From Clostridiales bacterium (lineage in GTDB: Bacteria > Bacillota > Clostridia > Oscillospirales > CAG-272): a stretch of 64,000 nt of DNA. Of this stretch, positions 9,456 to 18,740 are shown one piece after another. Under the pieces are notes generated by a model. That model searched no databases, had not been told where the DNA came from, and saw only the letters and a list, made by a program, of their open reading frames with translations. A program made the position numbers and the translations under genes. The stretch is from NCBI GenBank assembly GCA_012840355.1, contig DULN01000007.1:34729-98728 (forward strand), in the 5' to 3' direction. Each line of letters starts with the position of its first letter. Within the stretch, counting starts at the first letter, position 1.

Positions 9456-10604
9456 CTAATATTTTCGCAGTGCCTGCGCAAACTCGAGCGTTTTTTCCCT
9501 ATAGTACCGGTCGGCTTCGGCAAACTCACCGTAGCTGAAATAGTCCCGTTCTTCCGCCGAGCGCACGACCTCGCAAACAAGCTCCGCTATATCATTATAG
9601 CGGATTTTGCGGCTGAGGAAAAGCCCCACCGCGACCTCGTCAGCTGCGTTTAGCGCGACTCGCGCGGCGTCCGACCGCCTATCTGTTTCATATGCGAGCC
9701 CGAGAAGCGGGAACTCTCTATAGTCCGGTTTGTAAAACGTCAGCTTCCCAAGCTGGGCTAAATCGAGCTTATTTGTAAGCCCTGGCGCCCTTTCGGGATA
9801 TGTCAATGCGTACTGGATGCACAGCCGCATGTCGGGCACGCTGAGTTGCGCCAAAACCGCATTGTCAATATACTCGACCATGGAGTGTATTATGCTTTCG
9901 CGGTGGATAACCACATCAATCTTTTCGGCGGGGATATCGAAAAGCCGCGCCGCTTCGATGACCTCGAAGCCTTTGTTCATCAGCGTCGACGAGTCTATCG
10001 TGACCCGCGGTCCCATCTTCCAAGTCGGATGTCCGAGCGCCTCTTCAGGGGTCACATCCGCAAGCTCGGCGCGGGTTTTGCCGAAAAACGGGCCGCCCGA
10101 CGCGGTGAGTATCAGCCTTGATACGGCTTTTGGGTGTGTCATGCACTGAAGCAGCGCACTGTGCTCGCTGTCCACTGGCAAGACCGCCACGCCGGCGGCT
10201 TTCGCGCGTGCCATAACGAGCTTTCCGGCTGCCACCAGCGACTCTTTGTTTGCAAGCGCGAGATCGCATCCTGCGTCAATCGCCGCGAGCGTCGGGCGAA
10301 GACCGGCAAAGCCCGATACCGCGTTGAGCACTTTATCCGCGCGCAGGTCGGCTATCATCTCGCAAATGCCGTCCTCGCCGGCGTATACCTTTATGCCGGT
10401 ATCGGCAAGCGACTGCTTGAGCGATTTCGCCGCCTTCTCGTCGCGCACCGAGCAAGCGCGCACGCCGAGCATTCTCGCTTGTTTTTCAAGCTCCAAAACG
10501 TCGCTGCCGCAGGAGATGCCGAGCACTTTTATCCCGAGGGCAAGCGCGACATCAATCGCCTGCCTTCCTACCGAACCTGTCGATCCTAAAATGATAAGTG
10601 ACAT
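9456..10604 (-). CDS. dxr: 1-deoxy-D-xylulose 5-phosphate reductoisomerase
   Basis: This NADPH-dependent enzyme makes MEP in the first committed step of non-mevalonate isoprenoid synthesis. Visible are the NADPH-binding ILGSTGSVGRQ at residues 4-14, LANKESLVAAG near 120, the metal-binding VDSEHSA near 145, the catalytic loop HPTWKMGPRVTIDSSTLMNKG near 190-213, and IHSMVEYIDNA. The 382 aa length is normal. It starts 3 bases after cdsA ends, without an obvious ribosome-binding site, so translation is probably coupled to cdsA. Confidence 0.97.
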   Translation of the reverse strand: MSLIILGSTGSVGRQAIDVALALGIKVLGISCGSDVLELEKQARMLGVRACSVRDEKAAKSLKQSLADTGIKVYAGEDGICEMIADLRADKVLNAVSGFAGLRPTLAAIDAGCDLALANKESLVAAGKLVMARAKAAGVAVLPVDSEHSALLQCMTHPKAVSRLILTASGGPFFGKTRAELADVTPEEALGHPTWKMGPRVTIDSSTLMNKGFEVIEAARLFDIPAEKIDVVIHRESIIHSMVEYIDNAVLAQLSVPDMRLCIQYALTYPERAPGLTNKLDLAQLGKLTFYKPDYREFPLLGLAYETDRRSDAARVALNAADEVAVGLFLSRKIRYNDIAELVCEVVRSAEERDYFSYGEFAEADRYYREKTLEFAQALRKY

Positions 10605-10607
10605 ATT

Positions 10608-11510
10608 TTATGCAAAAAGCGATAGCCTGTCAAGCATTAAGCAAAGGATATACAAAAACGGAGCCGCCGCAATGACGCTGTCGAACCTGTCGAGTACGCC
10701 GCCGTGGCCGGGAAAGATATAGCCATAGTCTTTTACGTTATAGTGGCGCTTTATGAGTGAGGCGACAAGGTCGCCGCACTGCGAAAGCACGCTTATTACA
10801 AACCCAGCGAATGCTAGCCAGCCGTACTGCGGGCGGAGCGCGAAAATCCGCTCGACGATAAAGCCATATATCAGCACCGATACTGTGCCGACCAGTATCC
10901 CACCTGTCGCGCCCTCGATTGTCTTTTTCGGGCTGACCGCGGGGTTGAGCTTATGTTTGCCGAGATTGCAGCCTATGAAATACGCGCCGGCATCGGACAT
11001 CCACGGTATTATAAAGGCGATAAGGTAAACATACTCGCCGTACGGCATGTCGCGTAGAAGCACTAGCGACGAGAAGCCGTAGGATATATACAGCGTCATT
11101 ACGATTTCAAACGCCGCGTCCGCCACCGGGTACGATTTTATCATAAACACCGCGACGGACAGTATCGTGAACATGTATGTGAAAAACAGCACGAAAATGT
11201 TGCGGAAGAAATTGATGCCGAGCGAGTAGCGCGCAATTATCGGCATAACGCCGGCGAATATCACCGAGGGCACTAGCGCAAAAGGGTTAAGCGACCACAA
11301 CCGCTGCCAAAGCTTTTTGTGCCATGGCAGGCTATTTTGCGGGCCTCCATTTTGCCCTGCGCGTCCGTTTGCAACGCAGGCGAAAAGCTCGCATACCGCC
11401 ACGATATTTAGCACCGACGCGAGCACAAGCAAAGCCGGCGTTCCGGATAGTATTAGGAAAGGGATAAATAGGCAAAGCGCGACAATCGCAGTGATAATTC
11501 TCGTTCGCAT
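10608..11510 (-). CDS. cdsA: Phosphatidate cytidylyltransferase (CDP-diglyceride synthase)
   Basis: This multi-spanning membrane enzyme makes CDP-diacylglycerol from phosphatidate and CTP. The conserved C-terminal parts are present: PWMSDAGAYFIG, SPKKTIEGATGG, SQCGDLVASLIKR and the signature PGHGGVLDRFDS. It has several hydrophobic segments and a normal length (300 aa). The 132 bases to uppS upstream hold two GC-rich hairpins (one with stems at 11577-11585 and 11595-11603) but no T-tract, so they look like RNA processing or stability structures rather than a terminator. Confidence 0.95.
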   Translation of the reverse strand: MRTRIITAIVALCLFIPFLILSGTPALLVLASVLNIVAVCELFACVANGRAGQNGGPQNSLPWHKKLWQRLWSLNPFALVPSVIFAGVMPIIARYSLGINFFRNIFVLFFTYMFTILSVAVFMIKSYPVADAAFEIVMTLYISYGFSSLVLLRDMPYGEYVYLIAFIIPWMSDAGAYFIGCNLGKHKLNPAVSPKKTIEGATGGILVGTVSVLIYGFIVERIFALRPQYGWLAFAGFVISVLSQCGDLVASLIKRHYNVKDYGYIFPGHGGVLDRFDSVIAAAPFLYILCLMLDRLSLFA

Positions 11511-11642
11511 AGCCGGTTTATAAGGCGGCGGCTTGCCGCTCTCCCTTCAATTTGGGGTAATTCTTCTGCACAAGGCAGCCGCGCAGCCTTCCATTGCGCG
11601 GCTGTGCTTCTTTATCCCGCGGCAAGTTTGAGAACTTTAGAA

Positions 11643-12365
11643 TCATTCGGCTGCTCCGTATCTTCTTTTTCTGCCTTTGAAGTCGGCAATTATTTTATCA
11701 ACTTCGCTTTCGGTAAAGTCGGGCCAAAGCGTGTCGGTAAAGTAAAGCTCCGAGTACGCCGACTGCCACAAAAGGAAGTTGGAAAGCCGCATCTCGGCGC
11801 CGGTCCGCACTATGATGTCAGGGTCAGGGCATCCGGCGGTATAAAGCGCGGCTTCGATATCGGCTTCGGTCACGTTTGTCTTGCCCGACGCGATGAGCTT
11901 GTTGAATGCGGCGACGAGCTCCGTGCGGCCGCCGTAGTTTATGGCGACATTGAGCCGCTTTTTACGGCTCATAGTCGCGCGCTCAAGCGCGGCCATGCGC
12001 TCCCTTATATCGGGCGCGAAAATGCTCCTGTCGCCTATAAAGCAGACGCGAAGGTCGCGGCTTGGGGCGTCGCGCTCGGCGTCAGTAAGGTATTCCTCAA
12101 ATAGCGTGAGTATGGTATCTATCTCTTTTTTCGGCCTTTTCGCGTAATTTTCGGTGGACAGTGCGTAAACGGTCACGATTTCGATACCGATGTCGCCGCA
12201 ATACTCGATGATGCGCCTGAAGACTTTTGCGCCCTGCACATGCCCGTACTCGCGGGGCATACCGCGCTTTTTCGCCCAGCGCCCGTTGCCGTCCATTATG
12301 AACGCAATGTGACGCGGCGCCGAACCAACACTACATTCGGCGCCGTTCGGTTTATTTTGCTCCAT
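11643..12365 (-). CDS. uppS: Undecaprenyl diphosphate synthase (cis-prenyltransferase)
   Basis: This enzyme elongates farnesyl diphosphate with isopentenyl diphosphate to make the lipid carrier for peptidoglycan. Hallmarks are HIAFIMDGNGRWAKKRG near residues 19-35 (the Mg-binding Asp is in MDGNGRW), ALSTENYAKRP, DIIVRTGAEMRLSNFLLWQ and the C-terminal YTELYF-like SELYFTDTLWPDF. A 15-residue polar stretch precedes the conserved core. AAAGGGG lies ahead of the ATG. It follows frr by 26 bases. Confidence 0.97.
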   Translation of the reverse strand: MEQNKPNGAECSVGSAPRHIAFIMDGNGRWAKKRGMPREYGHVQGAKVFRRIIEYCGDIGIEIVTVYALSTENYAKRPKKEIDTILTLFEEYLTDAERDAPSRDLRVCFIGDRSIFAPDIRERMAALERATMSRKKRLNVAINYGGRTELVAAFNKLIASGKTNVTEADIEAALYTAGCPDPDIIVRTGAEMRLSNFLLWQSAYSELYFTDTLWPDFTESEVDKIIADFKGRKRRYGAAE

Positions 12366-12391
12366 TTATGAAAAACCTATCCCCTTTGGGG

Positions 12392-12946
12392 CTATATCTC
12401 CATTATCTCCTTGTTCTTTTTCGCAGTTATGTTATCGATTTCTTTGATGTACTTATCGGTAAGTTCCTGGACCGCTTTCTCGGAGGCTTTAAGCTCGTCT
12501 TCGGTCATCTCGCCTTTTTTCTTCATGTCCTTAGCCTTTTCGTTTGCGTCGCGGCGTATGTTGCGGATGCTGATTTTGGCCTCCTCGCCCATCTTCGAAA
12601 CCTGTTTTGTAATCTCGCGGCGGCGCTCCTCGGTAAGCGGCGGGAATACAAGGCGTATTACTCTGCCGTCGCTTTGCGGGGTTATGCTCAGGTCCGATGC
12701 CTGGATGGCGTGGTCAATGGACTTAAGCAGAGAGTTTTCCCAAGGCTGGATAACCAGCGTACGGGCGTCGGTAACCGAAACGGTTGCGACTTGGCTTATC
12801 GGCGTGGGCGTCCCGTAATAGTCGACCGTGATTTTGTCAAGAACCGCCGGATTTGCGCGCCCCGCGCGAATTGCCGCAATCTCGTGCTCGTAAATGGTGA
12901 CCGTTTTCTTCATTTTTTCTTCGAACTCTTTTGTGTTCAGCTTCAT
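12392..12946 (-). CDS. frr: Ribosome recycling factor
   Basis: Frr splits post-termination ribosomes together with EF-G. The protein from this start is 184 aa, the usual length, with the signature RAGRANPAVLDKITVDYYG and the helical EERRREITKQVSKMGEEAKISIRNIRRD. The open frame runs further upstream to 13021, overlapping the pyrH end, but AGGAAAGGA lies 10 bases before the ATG at 12946 and the MKLNTKEFEEKM start matches the family, so the extension is not used. Confidence 0.97.
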   Translation of the reverse strand: MKLNTKEFEEKMKKTVTIYEHEIAAIRAGRANPAVLDKITVDYYGTPTPISQVATVSVTDARTLVIQPWENSLLKSIDHAIQASDLSITPQSDGRVIRLVFPPLTEERRREITKQVSKMGEEAKISIRNIRRDANEKAKDMKKKGEMTEDELKASEKAVQELTDKYIKEIDNITAKKNKEIMEI

Positions 12947-12977
12947 ATTACCGACATCCTTTCCTGTAAAGTTTATA

Positions 12978-13721
12978 TTACGTCCGTTTGTGGTCTTTTG
13001 AGTTGGTAATAATCGTGCCAATATGTTCCCCTATTATCGCACGGTAGATGTTGGCGGGGTCGTCTATGCCGAAAAGCAGCATCGGTATATTGTTTTCCAT
13101 CGCAAACGACGCTGCCGTGGAATCGATGACGCTAAGCCCGTCGGACAATATGCGTATATATTCCACCTCGTTGAGCTTAACCGCATCGGGGTTCTTTTTG
13201 GGGTCGGACGTGTAAACGCCGTCGATATTCTTAGCCATCAGCACTATGTCGGCGTTGATTTCTGCCGCGCGAAGCACTGCGGCGGTGTCGGTTGAAAAGA
13301 ACGGGTTGCCGATCCCGCATCCGAAAATGACGGTTCTGCCGAGCTCAAGGTGATGAACCGCGCGGTTGCGTATATACGGCTCGGCAAGCTCTTTCATTTC
13401 GATTGCGGTCATCGCACGGGATTCCACTCCGAGCTGCTCAAGCGCGTCCTGCAGCGCCAGCGTATTTATCGCCGTGGCGAGCATTCCCATGTGGTCGGCG
13501 CGAGTGCGGTCCATTTTGACGCCTTGGCGCCCGCGCCATATGTTGCCGGCGCCCACGACAATGCCCATCTGAACGCCGAGATCGACGCAGCGTTTGATGT
13601 TCAGGCAAATTTCGCGGACAAAATCGTAATTTAATATACCGGAGGTGGCGCCCTTCGCGAGCACCTCGCCGGAAAGTTTAAGTAACACACGTTTATAGCG
13701 AGGTTTGACCAACTCAGACAT
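12978..13721 (-). CDS. pyrH: Uridylate kinase (UMP kinase)
   Basis: This amino-acid-kinase-fold enzyme makes UDP from UMP and is the hexameric bacterial type. Motifs are [10 protein letters not shown] near residue 14, [11 protein letters not shown] near 55, [22 protein letters not shown] near 135-156 and [25 protein letters not shown] at 13742 would add 7 residues, but GGGAG lies 9 bases before the ATG at 13721 ([11 protein letters not shown]), which I chose. The gene is separated from tsf by a terminator and has its own promoter candidate. Confidence 0.97.
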   Translation of the reverse strand: MSELVKPRYKRVLLKLSGEVLAKGATSGILNYDFVREICLNIKRCVDLGVQMGIVVGAGNIWRGRQGVKMDRTRADHMGMLATAINTLALQDALEQLGVESRAMTAIEMKELAEPYIRNRAVHHLELGRTVIFGCGIGNPFFSTDTAAVLRAAEINADIVLMAKNIDGVYTSDPKKNPDAVKLNEVEYIRILSDGLSVIDSTAASFAMENNIPMLLFGIDDPANIYRAIIGEHIGTIITNSKDHKRT

Positions 13722-13796
13722 CAGTTTAATCTCCCAGTCCAAGACTTAAAATATTTTAACATTACTATTTTGAAAAGACAATAGTGAATTTGTTAA

Positions 13797-13826
13797 TATA
13801 TGCTCGGTTTTGCGCAGCATTGTCAA
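13797..13826 (-). promoter_or_regulatory. Candidate SigA promoter for pyrH and the genes after it
   Basis: On the minus strand TTGACA (13821-13826) is followed after 18 bases by CATATA (13797-13802), with an overlapping TATATT at 20 bases. It lies in the 282-base AT-rich gap between the tsf terminator and pyrH, which otherwise shows no gene. Confidence 0.5.
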
Positions 13827-13944
13827 TAAAACCATGTAAATGCCCGCATATATTACAGGAGTTGCACAAAACCAAGCGTCGCGCCTTTACTATATTATTG
13901 ACAACGGCGCATATAAAAAGCCAATTTACCGTAAATTTTCCTTT

Positions 13945-13988
13945 AAAAATCCCGTTGCCGACCGCATTTTCTGCGGCCGGTAACGGGA
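13945..13988 (-). terminator. tsf terminator
   Basis: The 11-bp stem 13950-13960 / 13978-13988, with further inner GC pairs, is followed on the minus strand by TTTTT, directly after the tsf stop. It separates rpsB-tsf from pyrH-frr, at least in part. Confidence 0.8.
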
Positions 13989-14003
13989 CTTGTCTTTACT
14001 TTA

Positions 14004-14942
14004 TTAACCTTTGTTTCCGCTGACTAGGTTTGCGATTTCCTCGGCGAAATTATCTTCGCGCTTCTGAATGCCCTCTCCCTTGTCGAAGCGGTAGAAGGAA
14101 ACGAGCTTGACCGGACCGATATCCTTCGCGACGCTCTCGATGTACTTGCCTACAGTCATCGAGTCGTCCTTAACGTATACCTGGTCGACCAAGACGGTTT
14201 TTTCGAAGAACTTATTAAGCCTGCCGGAGACCATTTTCTCGATTATCTCAGCCGGCTTGTTCGCGTTCTTAGGATCGTTTTTAATCTGTGTGATGAGGAT
14301 TTCCTTCTCCTCGTCGAGCACCGACTGGGGCACTTCGTCGCGGTAGGTATACTGGCAGTTCATCGACGCCACCTGCAGCGCGACGTTCTTAGCCATCTCG
14401 GCAAACTCGGGCTTTGCGGCGACCTCGTCGCTCGCCTCGAAATTTACGATAACGCCGGTCTCGCCGCCGCCGTGGACGTATGTGGCCATCGGGCCTTTTA
14501 CGATGACGAAACGGCGGATGCTGAGGTTTTCTTTGATCGTGAAAATCTTGTCTTTGAGCACCTGTTCGACGGTCAGCTCGCCGCCGTCATATTTGCAATT
14601 CAAAAGCGCGGGGACATCCGCAGGCTTGTTTGCAAGAATCGTTCTGAGCACGCCGCGGACGAACTCGCGGAAATCTGCGTTCTTTGCGACAAAGTCGGTT
14701 TCGGAGTTGACTTCGACCATAGCCGCGGTTTTGCCGTCTTCCGATACCAAAATATCGACGACGCCGTCTGCCGCAATGCGGTCGGCTTTCTTTGCCGCGA
14801 CGGCAAGCCCGCGCTCGCGGAGAAGCTTTATAGCTTCCTCGAAATCCCCGTTTGCGTCTATGAGAGCTTTTTTGCAGTCCATCAGGCCGCAGCCGGTCTT
14901 GGCACGCAGCTCGGACACCGCTTTTGCTGTAATTTCTGCCAT
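14004..14942 (-). CDS. tsf: Translation elongation factor Ts
   Basis: EF-Ts is the nucleotide exchange factor for EF-Tu. The N-terminal UBA-like domain carries VSELRAKTGCGLMDCKKAL, and the core motif MVEVNSETDFVAKN is at residues 76-89. The 312 aa protein has two EF-Ts core subdomains and a C-terminal helix. GGGAG precedes the ATG. It lies after rpsB in the usual ribosomal protein S2 operon, separated from it by a stable UUCG hairpin. Confidence 0.98.
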   Translation of the reverse strand: MAEITAKAVSELRAKTGCGLMDCKKALIDANGDFEEAIKLLRERGLAVAAKKADRIAADGVVDILVSEDGKTAAMVEVNSETDFVAKNADFREFVRGVLRTILANKPADVPALLNCKYDGGELTVEQVLKDKIFTIKENLSIRRFVIVKGPMATYVHGGGETGVIVNFEASDEVAAKPEFAEMAKNVALQVASMNCQYTYRDEVPQSVLDEEKEILITQIKNDPKNANKPAEIIEKMVSGRLNKFFEKTVLVDQVYVKDDSMTVGKYIESVAKDIGPVKLVSFYRFDKGEGIQKREDNFAEEIANLVSGNKG

Positions 14943-14998
14943 CTATCTATATCTCCCGTTTTTTATATTTTTTGCTAGTCTTTCGTAGTCTATAAACA

Positions 14999-15020
14999 GG
15001 GCGGGGGCGAACCCCCGCCC
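14999..15020 (-). promoter_or_regulatory. UUCG-loop hairpin between rpsB and tsf
   Basis: A perfect 9-bp GC stem (14999-15007 / 15012-15020) has loop UUCG on the minus strand. Only a weak T-rich stretch follows, so it may act as a partial terminator or mRNA-end stabiliser that sets the S2:EF-Ts ratio. Confidence 0.55.
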
Positions 15021-15061
15021 AAAGCAATCATTTGATTAGCTCGAGCAATTAGGATGCGGCA

Positions 15062-15829
15062 TTACTCTGCTTTGGCGAGTTCGACTTCGCTAGCCTCGGC
15101 AGAATCAAGTTCAGCCTCGGAATCGGCTGTGCCGTCGTTAAACTGTTCGCCCTGGCGGCCTTCGATGACGGCGTCCGCGATGAGGCTCGTGATGAGCTTG
15201 ATTGCGCGGATAGCGTCGTCGTTGCCCGGGATGATATAGTCGATTTCGTCGGGGTCGCAGTTAGTATCGACAATTGCTATGATGGGTATACCGAGCTTTC
15301 TTGCTTCGGCAACCGCAATTTTCTCTTTGCGCGGGTCGACTATATACACCGCGTCGGGCAGCTTGGGCATATCCTTTATGCCGCCGTAGTTGCGTTCAAG
15401 GTCGTGCATTTCCTTCATGAGCGCCGCGACTTCCTTCTTCGGAAGCAGGTCGAACGTTCCGTCCTCCGCCATCTTGTTGAGGTTGTTGAGGCGCTGGATG
15501 CTCTTTTTGATTGTCTTGTAGTTGGTCAGCATGCCGCCCGGCCAGCGGACGTTGACGTAATACATGCCGCAGCGGGTCGCCTCTTCGCGGATCGAGTCGG
15601 CAGCCTGCTTCTTTGTGCCGACGAAAAGGATTGTGCCGCCGGAAGCCGAAAGGTCGCGCACGAACATGTACGCTTCGTCGAACTTCTTAACGGTCTTCTG
15701 CAGGTCGATAATGTAAATCCCGTTGCGCTCCGTGAAGATGTACTCCGCCATCTTCGGATTCCAGCGACGGGTATGGTGCCCGAAATGGACACCGGCTTCA
15801 AGAAGTTGTTTGATTGTTACGACTGACAA
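15062..15829 (-). CDS. rpsB: 30S ribosomal protein S2
   Basis: S2 starts at a TTG with AGGAGG 7 bases upstream, giving [27 protein letters not shown], the normal S2 N-terminus. Further S2 motifs are [38 protein letters not shown] and [23 protein letters not shown]. The last 25 residues are an acidic tail rich in Glu and Ala, common in Firmicutes S2. It is the first gene of the block and has a strong promoter and a structured leader. Confidence 0.98.
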   Translation of the reverse strand: MSVVTIKQLLEAGVHFGHHTRRWNPKMAEYIFTERNGIYIIDLQKTVKKFDEAYMFVRDLSASGGTILFVGTKKQAADSIREEATRCGMYYVNVRWPGGMLTNYKTIKKSIQRLNNLNKMAEDGTFDLLPKKEVAALMKEMHDLERNYGGIKDMPKLPDAVYIVDPRKEKIAVAEARKLGIPIIAIVDTNCDPDEIDYIIPGNDDAIRAIKLITSLIADAVIEGRQGEQFNDGTADSEAELDSAEASEVELAKAE

Positions 15830-15888
15830 ACGATTTCCTCCTTCGGTTATTCCTCCACCGCGCTGGCGAGCTATAGCACCGCCTTTCG

Positions 15889-15922
15889 GGACGCAAAGCC
15901 TATAATTTAACCCTTTGCGTCC
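15889..15922 (-). promoter_or_regulatory. rpsB leader hairpin
   Basis: A perfect 10-bp stem GGACGCAAAG / CTTTGCGTCC (15889-15898 / 15913-15922) lies between the rpsB promoter and its start codon. Autogenous control by S2 binding to its leader is known in other bacteria, but I cannot show that this hairpin matches those motifs. Confidence 0.45.
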
Positions 15923-15963
15923 ACCGAAGATGCGCTGTGTGTGTATATTTTTGTCACCCGCAT

Positions 15964-15992
15964 ATTATATCATGCCAAAATTATTATTGCAA
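15964..15992 (-). promoter_or_regulatory. SigA promoter of rpsB-tsf
   Basis: On the minus strand TTGCAA (15987-15992), a 17-base spacer and a perfect TATAAT (15964-15969). The transcript would carry a leader of about 125 bases. Confidence 0.85.
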
Positions 15993-16052
15993 CAATTTTT
16001 AAAAGAAAAACATGACGTTAACAATTTTTTTACACCTTTTTAGGCAAATAAA

Positions 16053-16085
16053 TCGCCGCGCGCAGAGATAAATAATGCGCGCGGC
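16053..16085 (-). terminator. ymxH terminator
   Basis: The 9-bp stem GCCGCGCGC / GCGCGCGGC (16054-16062 / 16076-16084) lies just after the ymxH stop. T-rich sequence follows on both strands. Confidence 0.7.
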
Positions 16086-16097
16086 TTTGTTTGAGGC

Positions 16098-16382
16098 TCA
16101 AAAAATCCGGAACTTTTTTTTCTCCAGCTTGATGTTCCGTGGCAGCGGAGGCTCGGGTGCACGGACCAAGATGGTTTCATCGCCGATGCGCTCGACGCAT
16201 TCCCAGGGGATGACGACCTCTTCGCTTTTGCCGAACAGCGAACGGCACTCGCCGGACGCGACAATCGAAATAACCCGGCCGCTTGTGACGTCCACTTCAA
16301 TGTCGACGACATAGCCGAGCCTTACCCCGTCGCATATATTTATTATTTCCTTGTCACGGAGATCGCTTATGCAGCAGCTCAT
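16098..16382 (-). CDS. YlmC/YmxH family PRC-barrel protein
   Basis: A 94-residue PRC-barrel protein with the family start SCCISDLRDKEIIN, then GVRLGYVVDIEVD, VIPWECVERIGDETILV and a basic tail. The family is found in spore-forming Firmicutes, and its exact role is unknown. GGAGGG lies 6 bases before the ATG. It stands alone and is divergent from the HAD phosphatase gene. Confidence 0.88.
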   Translation of the reverse strand: MSCCISDLRDKEIINICDGVRLGYVVDIEVDVTSGRVISIVASGECRSLFGKSEEVVIPWECVERIGDETILVRAPEPPLPRNIKLEKKKFRIF

Positions 16383-16482
16383 ATCATACCCTCCGCGTTC
16401 ACCGCGTGTTAATAATTCGACGATATACTATATGTAAATTTTGTTCAAATTATGTTAATCTGGCAATTCTATGAGGTGCGCT

Positions 16483-17157
16483 GTGAATTTGACAAGCTAC
16501 AAAGCATGGATTTTCGATTTCGACTACACGCTAGCCGACGCGACGCGCGGCATCGTTACGGCATACAACCGCGCGTTTTGCGAATTCGGCTTCCCTGAGC
16601 AGCCCGAGGCTGTGATCCGCTCGACGGTAGGCCTTACCGTGCCCGAGAGCTTTATGATAATGACGGGGTCAAAAGACGAGGAGCTTGCCCGGCGGTTTTT
16701 CGAGCGGTTTGTCCGGATCGCCGACGAGGTGATGACCGCCAACACCGAATATTTGCCCGGCGCACGTGAGCTGCTTTTATTACTGCGCACGGCGGGGAAA
16801 CCTCGCGCGGTGGTTACCACCAAGATGGCATACCGCATTACCGATTTTTTCGAAAAGCGCGGCGAGCCGGAGCTTTTGGATTTTGTTATAGGTTACGAGG
16901 ATGTGGTACAGAAAAAGCCGGCTCCGGACGGGCTGCTTGCCGCACGCGAGAGGTTTGCTCGGGACTTTGGAATAGACGGGCGTGAAGTCGTTTATGTAGG
17001 AGACAACGAGGTTGATGCGCGTGCCGCCGAAGCCGCCGACATGGACTTTATCGGCGTCACCACCGGCACGACGACGGCTGTAGCTTTGGCGAAATACCCG
17101 CATGTGGCAATCGTGCCTGGCTTGCTTGAGATGCTTGACTTTTTGCAAGAAGGCTAA
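16483..17157 (+). CDS. HAD-family hydrolase, phosphoglycolate phosphatase-like
   Basis: A haloacid dehalogenase phosphatase with a C1 cap. Motif I is DFDYTLAD near residue 10, with the nucleophile and the acid/base Asp. Motif II is VVTTK, motif III the Lys in KKPAPDGL, and motif IV GDNEVDARAA. This pattern is typical of Gph and PpaX-type enzymes, but the substrate cannot be read from sequence. An ATG at 16471 is possible, but GAGG lies 6 bases before the GTG at 16483, which I prefer. The gene is monocistronic. Confidence 0.85.
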   Translation: MNLTSYKAWIFDFDYTLADATRGIVTAYNRAFCEFGFPEQPEAVIRSTVGLTVPESFMIMTGSKDEELARRFFERFVRIADEVMTANTEYLPGARELLLLLRTAGKPRAVVTTKMAYRITDFFEKRGEPELLDFVIGYEDVVQKKPAPDGLLAARERFARDFGIDGREVVYVGDNEVDARAAEAADMDFIGVTTGTTTAVALAKYPHVAIVPGLLEMLDFLQEG

Positions 17158-17267
17158 CGGCTCATTTCTACGATAGACTTGGTTTTTACCGAATTTCGCG
17201 CTTATAACAGCAGTGAAACAACTTGCCTGCAGCGACAGAATAACATTTGAGATAGGAGGGTATTCAG

Positions 17268-18701
17268 GTGAAAAGATTAGTCAGTATTGTTTTATTGACT
17301 GGTTTGTTGTTGTCGATGTTTTCCTGTTCAGATACTGAAGTTAAAGCCCCTGCGCAGACGGAAACCGTCACGACGGAAGCTGAAACAATCGAAGACGACT
17401 ATGTGCATGACGACTTGCCTGACACTGACTTTGACGGCGCTACCATGAATGTTTTAACCACCATATGGTATGACGCCCCAACGTATATCTACGCTGAAAA
17501 TTTGAACGGAGAAGTTATAAACGACGCGCTCTATAACGCCCGCATGACCATTTCGAACAGATTCAATGCAAACATAGCGTTGACAGCTAAAGATAATTTC
17601 GATGTGGTCTCCAATAACGTTCACAACATGGTCTTGGCGGGAGACAATACATATGACCTTGTTTACAATCATGACTTAAAGACCGTAAGCAACGCGTTAA
17701 AGGGCGATTTTCTCAATATACGCGATATAGATGTAATAGACTTTTCAAAACCGTGGTGGAAAGGTTCAAGCGAAGAATTCACGGTTAACGGCAAGCTTTT
17801 GTTCACGGCGAACTTTTTAAGTTTAAGCGGCATTTACATGAACTGTTCGTTGGCGATAAACAAAAAAATTGCCGCCGACAACTTGATTGAAATTCCATAT
17901 GAAAAAGTAAAAGCCGGGGATTGGTATCTTGACGACCTCATTAATATGACAAAGGACATGGTGCGGGACCTTGACGGCGACGGTGAAATTACCGATAAGG
18001 ACCAGTTTGGTTTTCTAACAAGCTATTACGGTGAAATGGCTATACAGTCCGACCTTGGAGGCACTCTTATATCAAAAGATTCCTACGGCTATTTAGTATA
18101 CGAGCCCGATCTTGATAAAATAGTACGCATACTTGAAAAGGTTGAAAAGCTTTACGAAAACGGTACTAGCAAATACGGCGCTACAAACGAATACGGCGCG
18201 GACTTGTTCATGAACAATCAGGGACTCTTCATGTTCACTGAAAACCGCATACTTTATACAAAAGTACGTAATTCTAATGTGATTTATGGGATATTGCCCT
18301 TCCCCAAATTCGATGAAACGCAGAAAGACTACCGTTCGGCAGGCTATGATATTTACTGGGGTATACCGATAACGGTTCTTGACCGTAAAGAAATGATAGG
18401 TACACTCGTAACGGCTATGAGTTGTTACAATTATAATACTATTGTTCCTCAGGTATGGGAGATTGTGTTGGGCAACAAGTTAGCAGATGCGCCCGAAGAC
18501 GCGGAAATGTTCAAAATCATACGCGACGTGCAGTATGTTGATTTAGGTTATGCTTTCAGCGAATCTGCACCGCTTACGGATTTGATTTTCCTTATCAATA
18601 AAACAAACTCAAATCAGGTTATTTCATTCATAGAAAAGCGTGCAAAATCCCTAGATAAGCTTCTTGAGAGAATAAATAAAAGTTTTGATGATATAGGCTG
18701 A
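17268..18701 (+). CDS. Solute-binding-like lipoprotein, paralogue 1
   Basis: A 477-aa secreted lipoprotein with a type II signal peptide (LLSMFSC, lipidated Cys20) and a Thr/Glu-rich linker. It shares the family blocks seen in four other loci here: LPDTDFDG near residue 53, NGEVINDALYNARMTISNRFNANI near 80-105, an EF-hand-like loop DLDGDGEITDKD near 234, and ILPFPKFDETQKDY. The fold is probably that of extracellular sugar-binding proteins of ABC importers, but no permease or ATPase gene is adjacent. It starts at a GTG with AGGAGG upstream. Codon use is visibly more AT-rich than in its neighbours. The nearest promoter-like pair is weak (TTGGTT 17179-17184, TATAAC 17203-17208). The bound ligand is unknown. 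Confidence 0.8.
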   Translation: MKRLVSIVLLTGLLLSMFSCSDTEVKAPAQTETVTTEAETIEDDYVHDDLPDTDFDGATMNVLTTIWYDAPTYIYAENLNGEVINDALYNARMTISNRFNANIALTAKDNFDVVSNNVHNMVLAGDNTYDLVYNHDLKTVSNALKGDFLNIRDIDVIDFSKPWWKGSSEEFTVNGKLLFTANFLSLSGIYMNCSLAINKKIAADNLIEIPYEKVKAGDWYLDDLINMTKDMVRDLDGDGEITDKDQFGFLTSYYGEMAIQSDLGGTLISKDSYGYLVYEPDLDKIVRILEKVEKLYENGTSKYGATNEYGADLFMNNQGLFMFTENRILYTKVRNSNVIYGILPFPKFDETQKDYRSAGYDIYWGIPITVLDRKEMIGTLVTAMSCYNYNTIVPQVWEIVLGNKLADAPEDAEMFKIIRDVQYVDLGYAFSESAPLTDLIFLINKTNSNQVISFIEKRAKSLDKLLERINKSFDDIG

Positions 18702-18740
18702 ATCTGCATAAACCAAAGCAGACTTACAATTTGGATATAA

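Noticed and set aside
12947..13021. N-terminal extension of frr
   Set aside because: A well-placed ribosome-binding site and the family start at 12946 decide against it; the extension overlaps pyrH.
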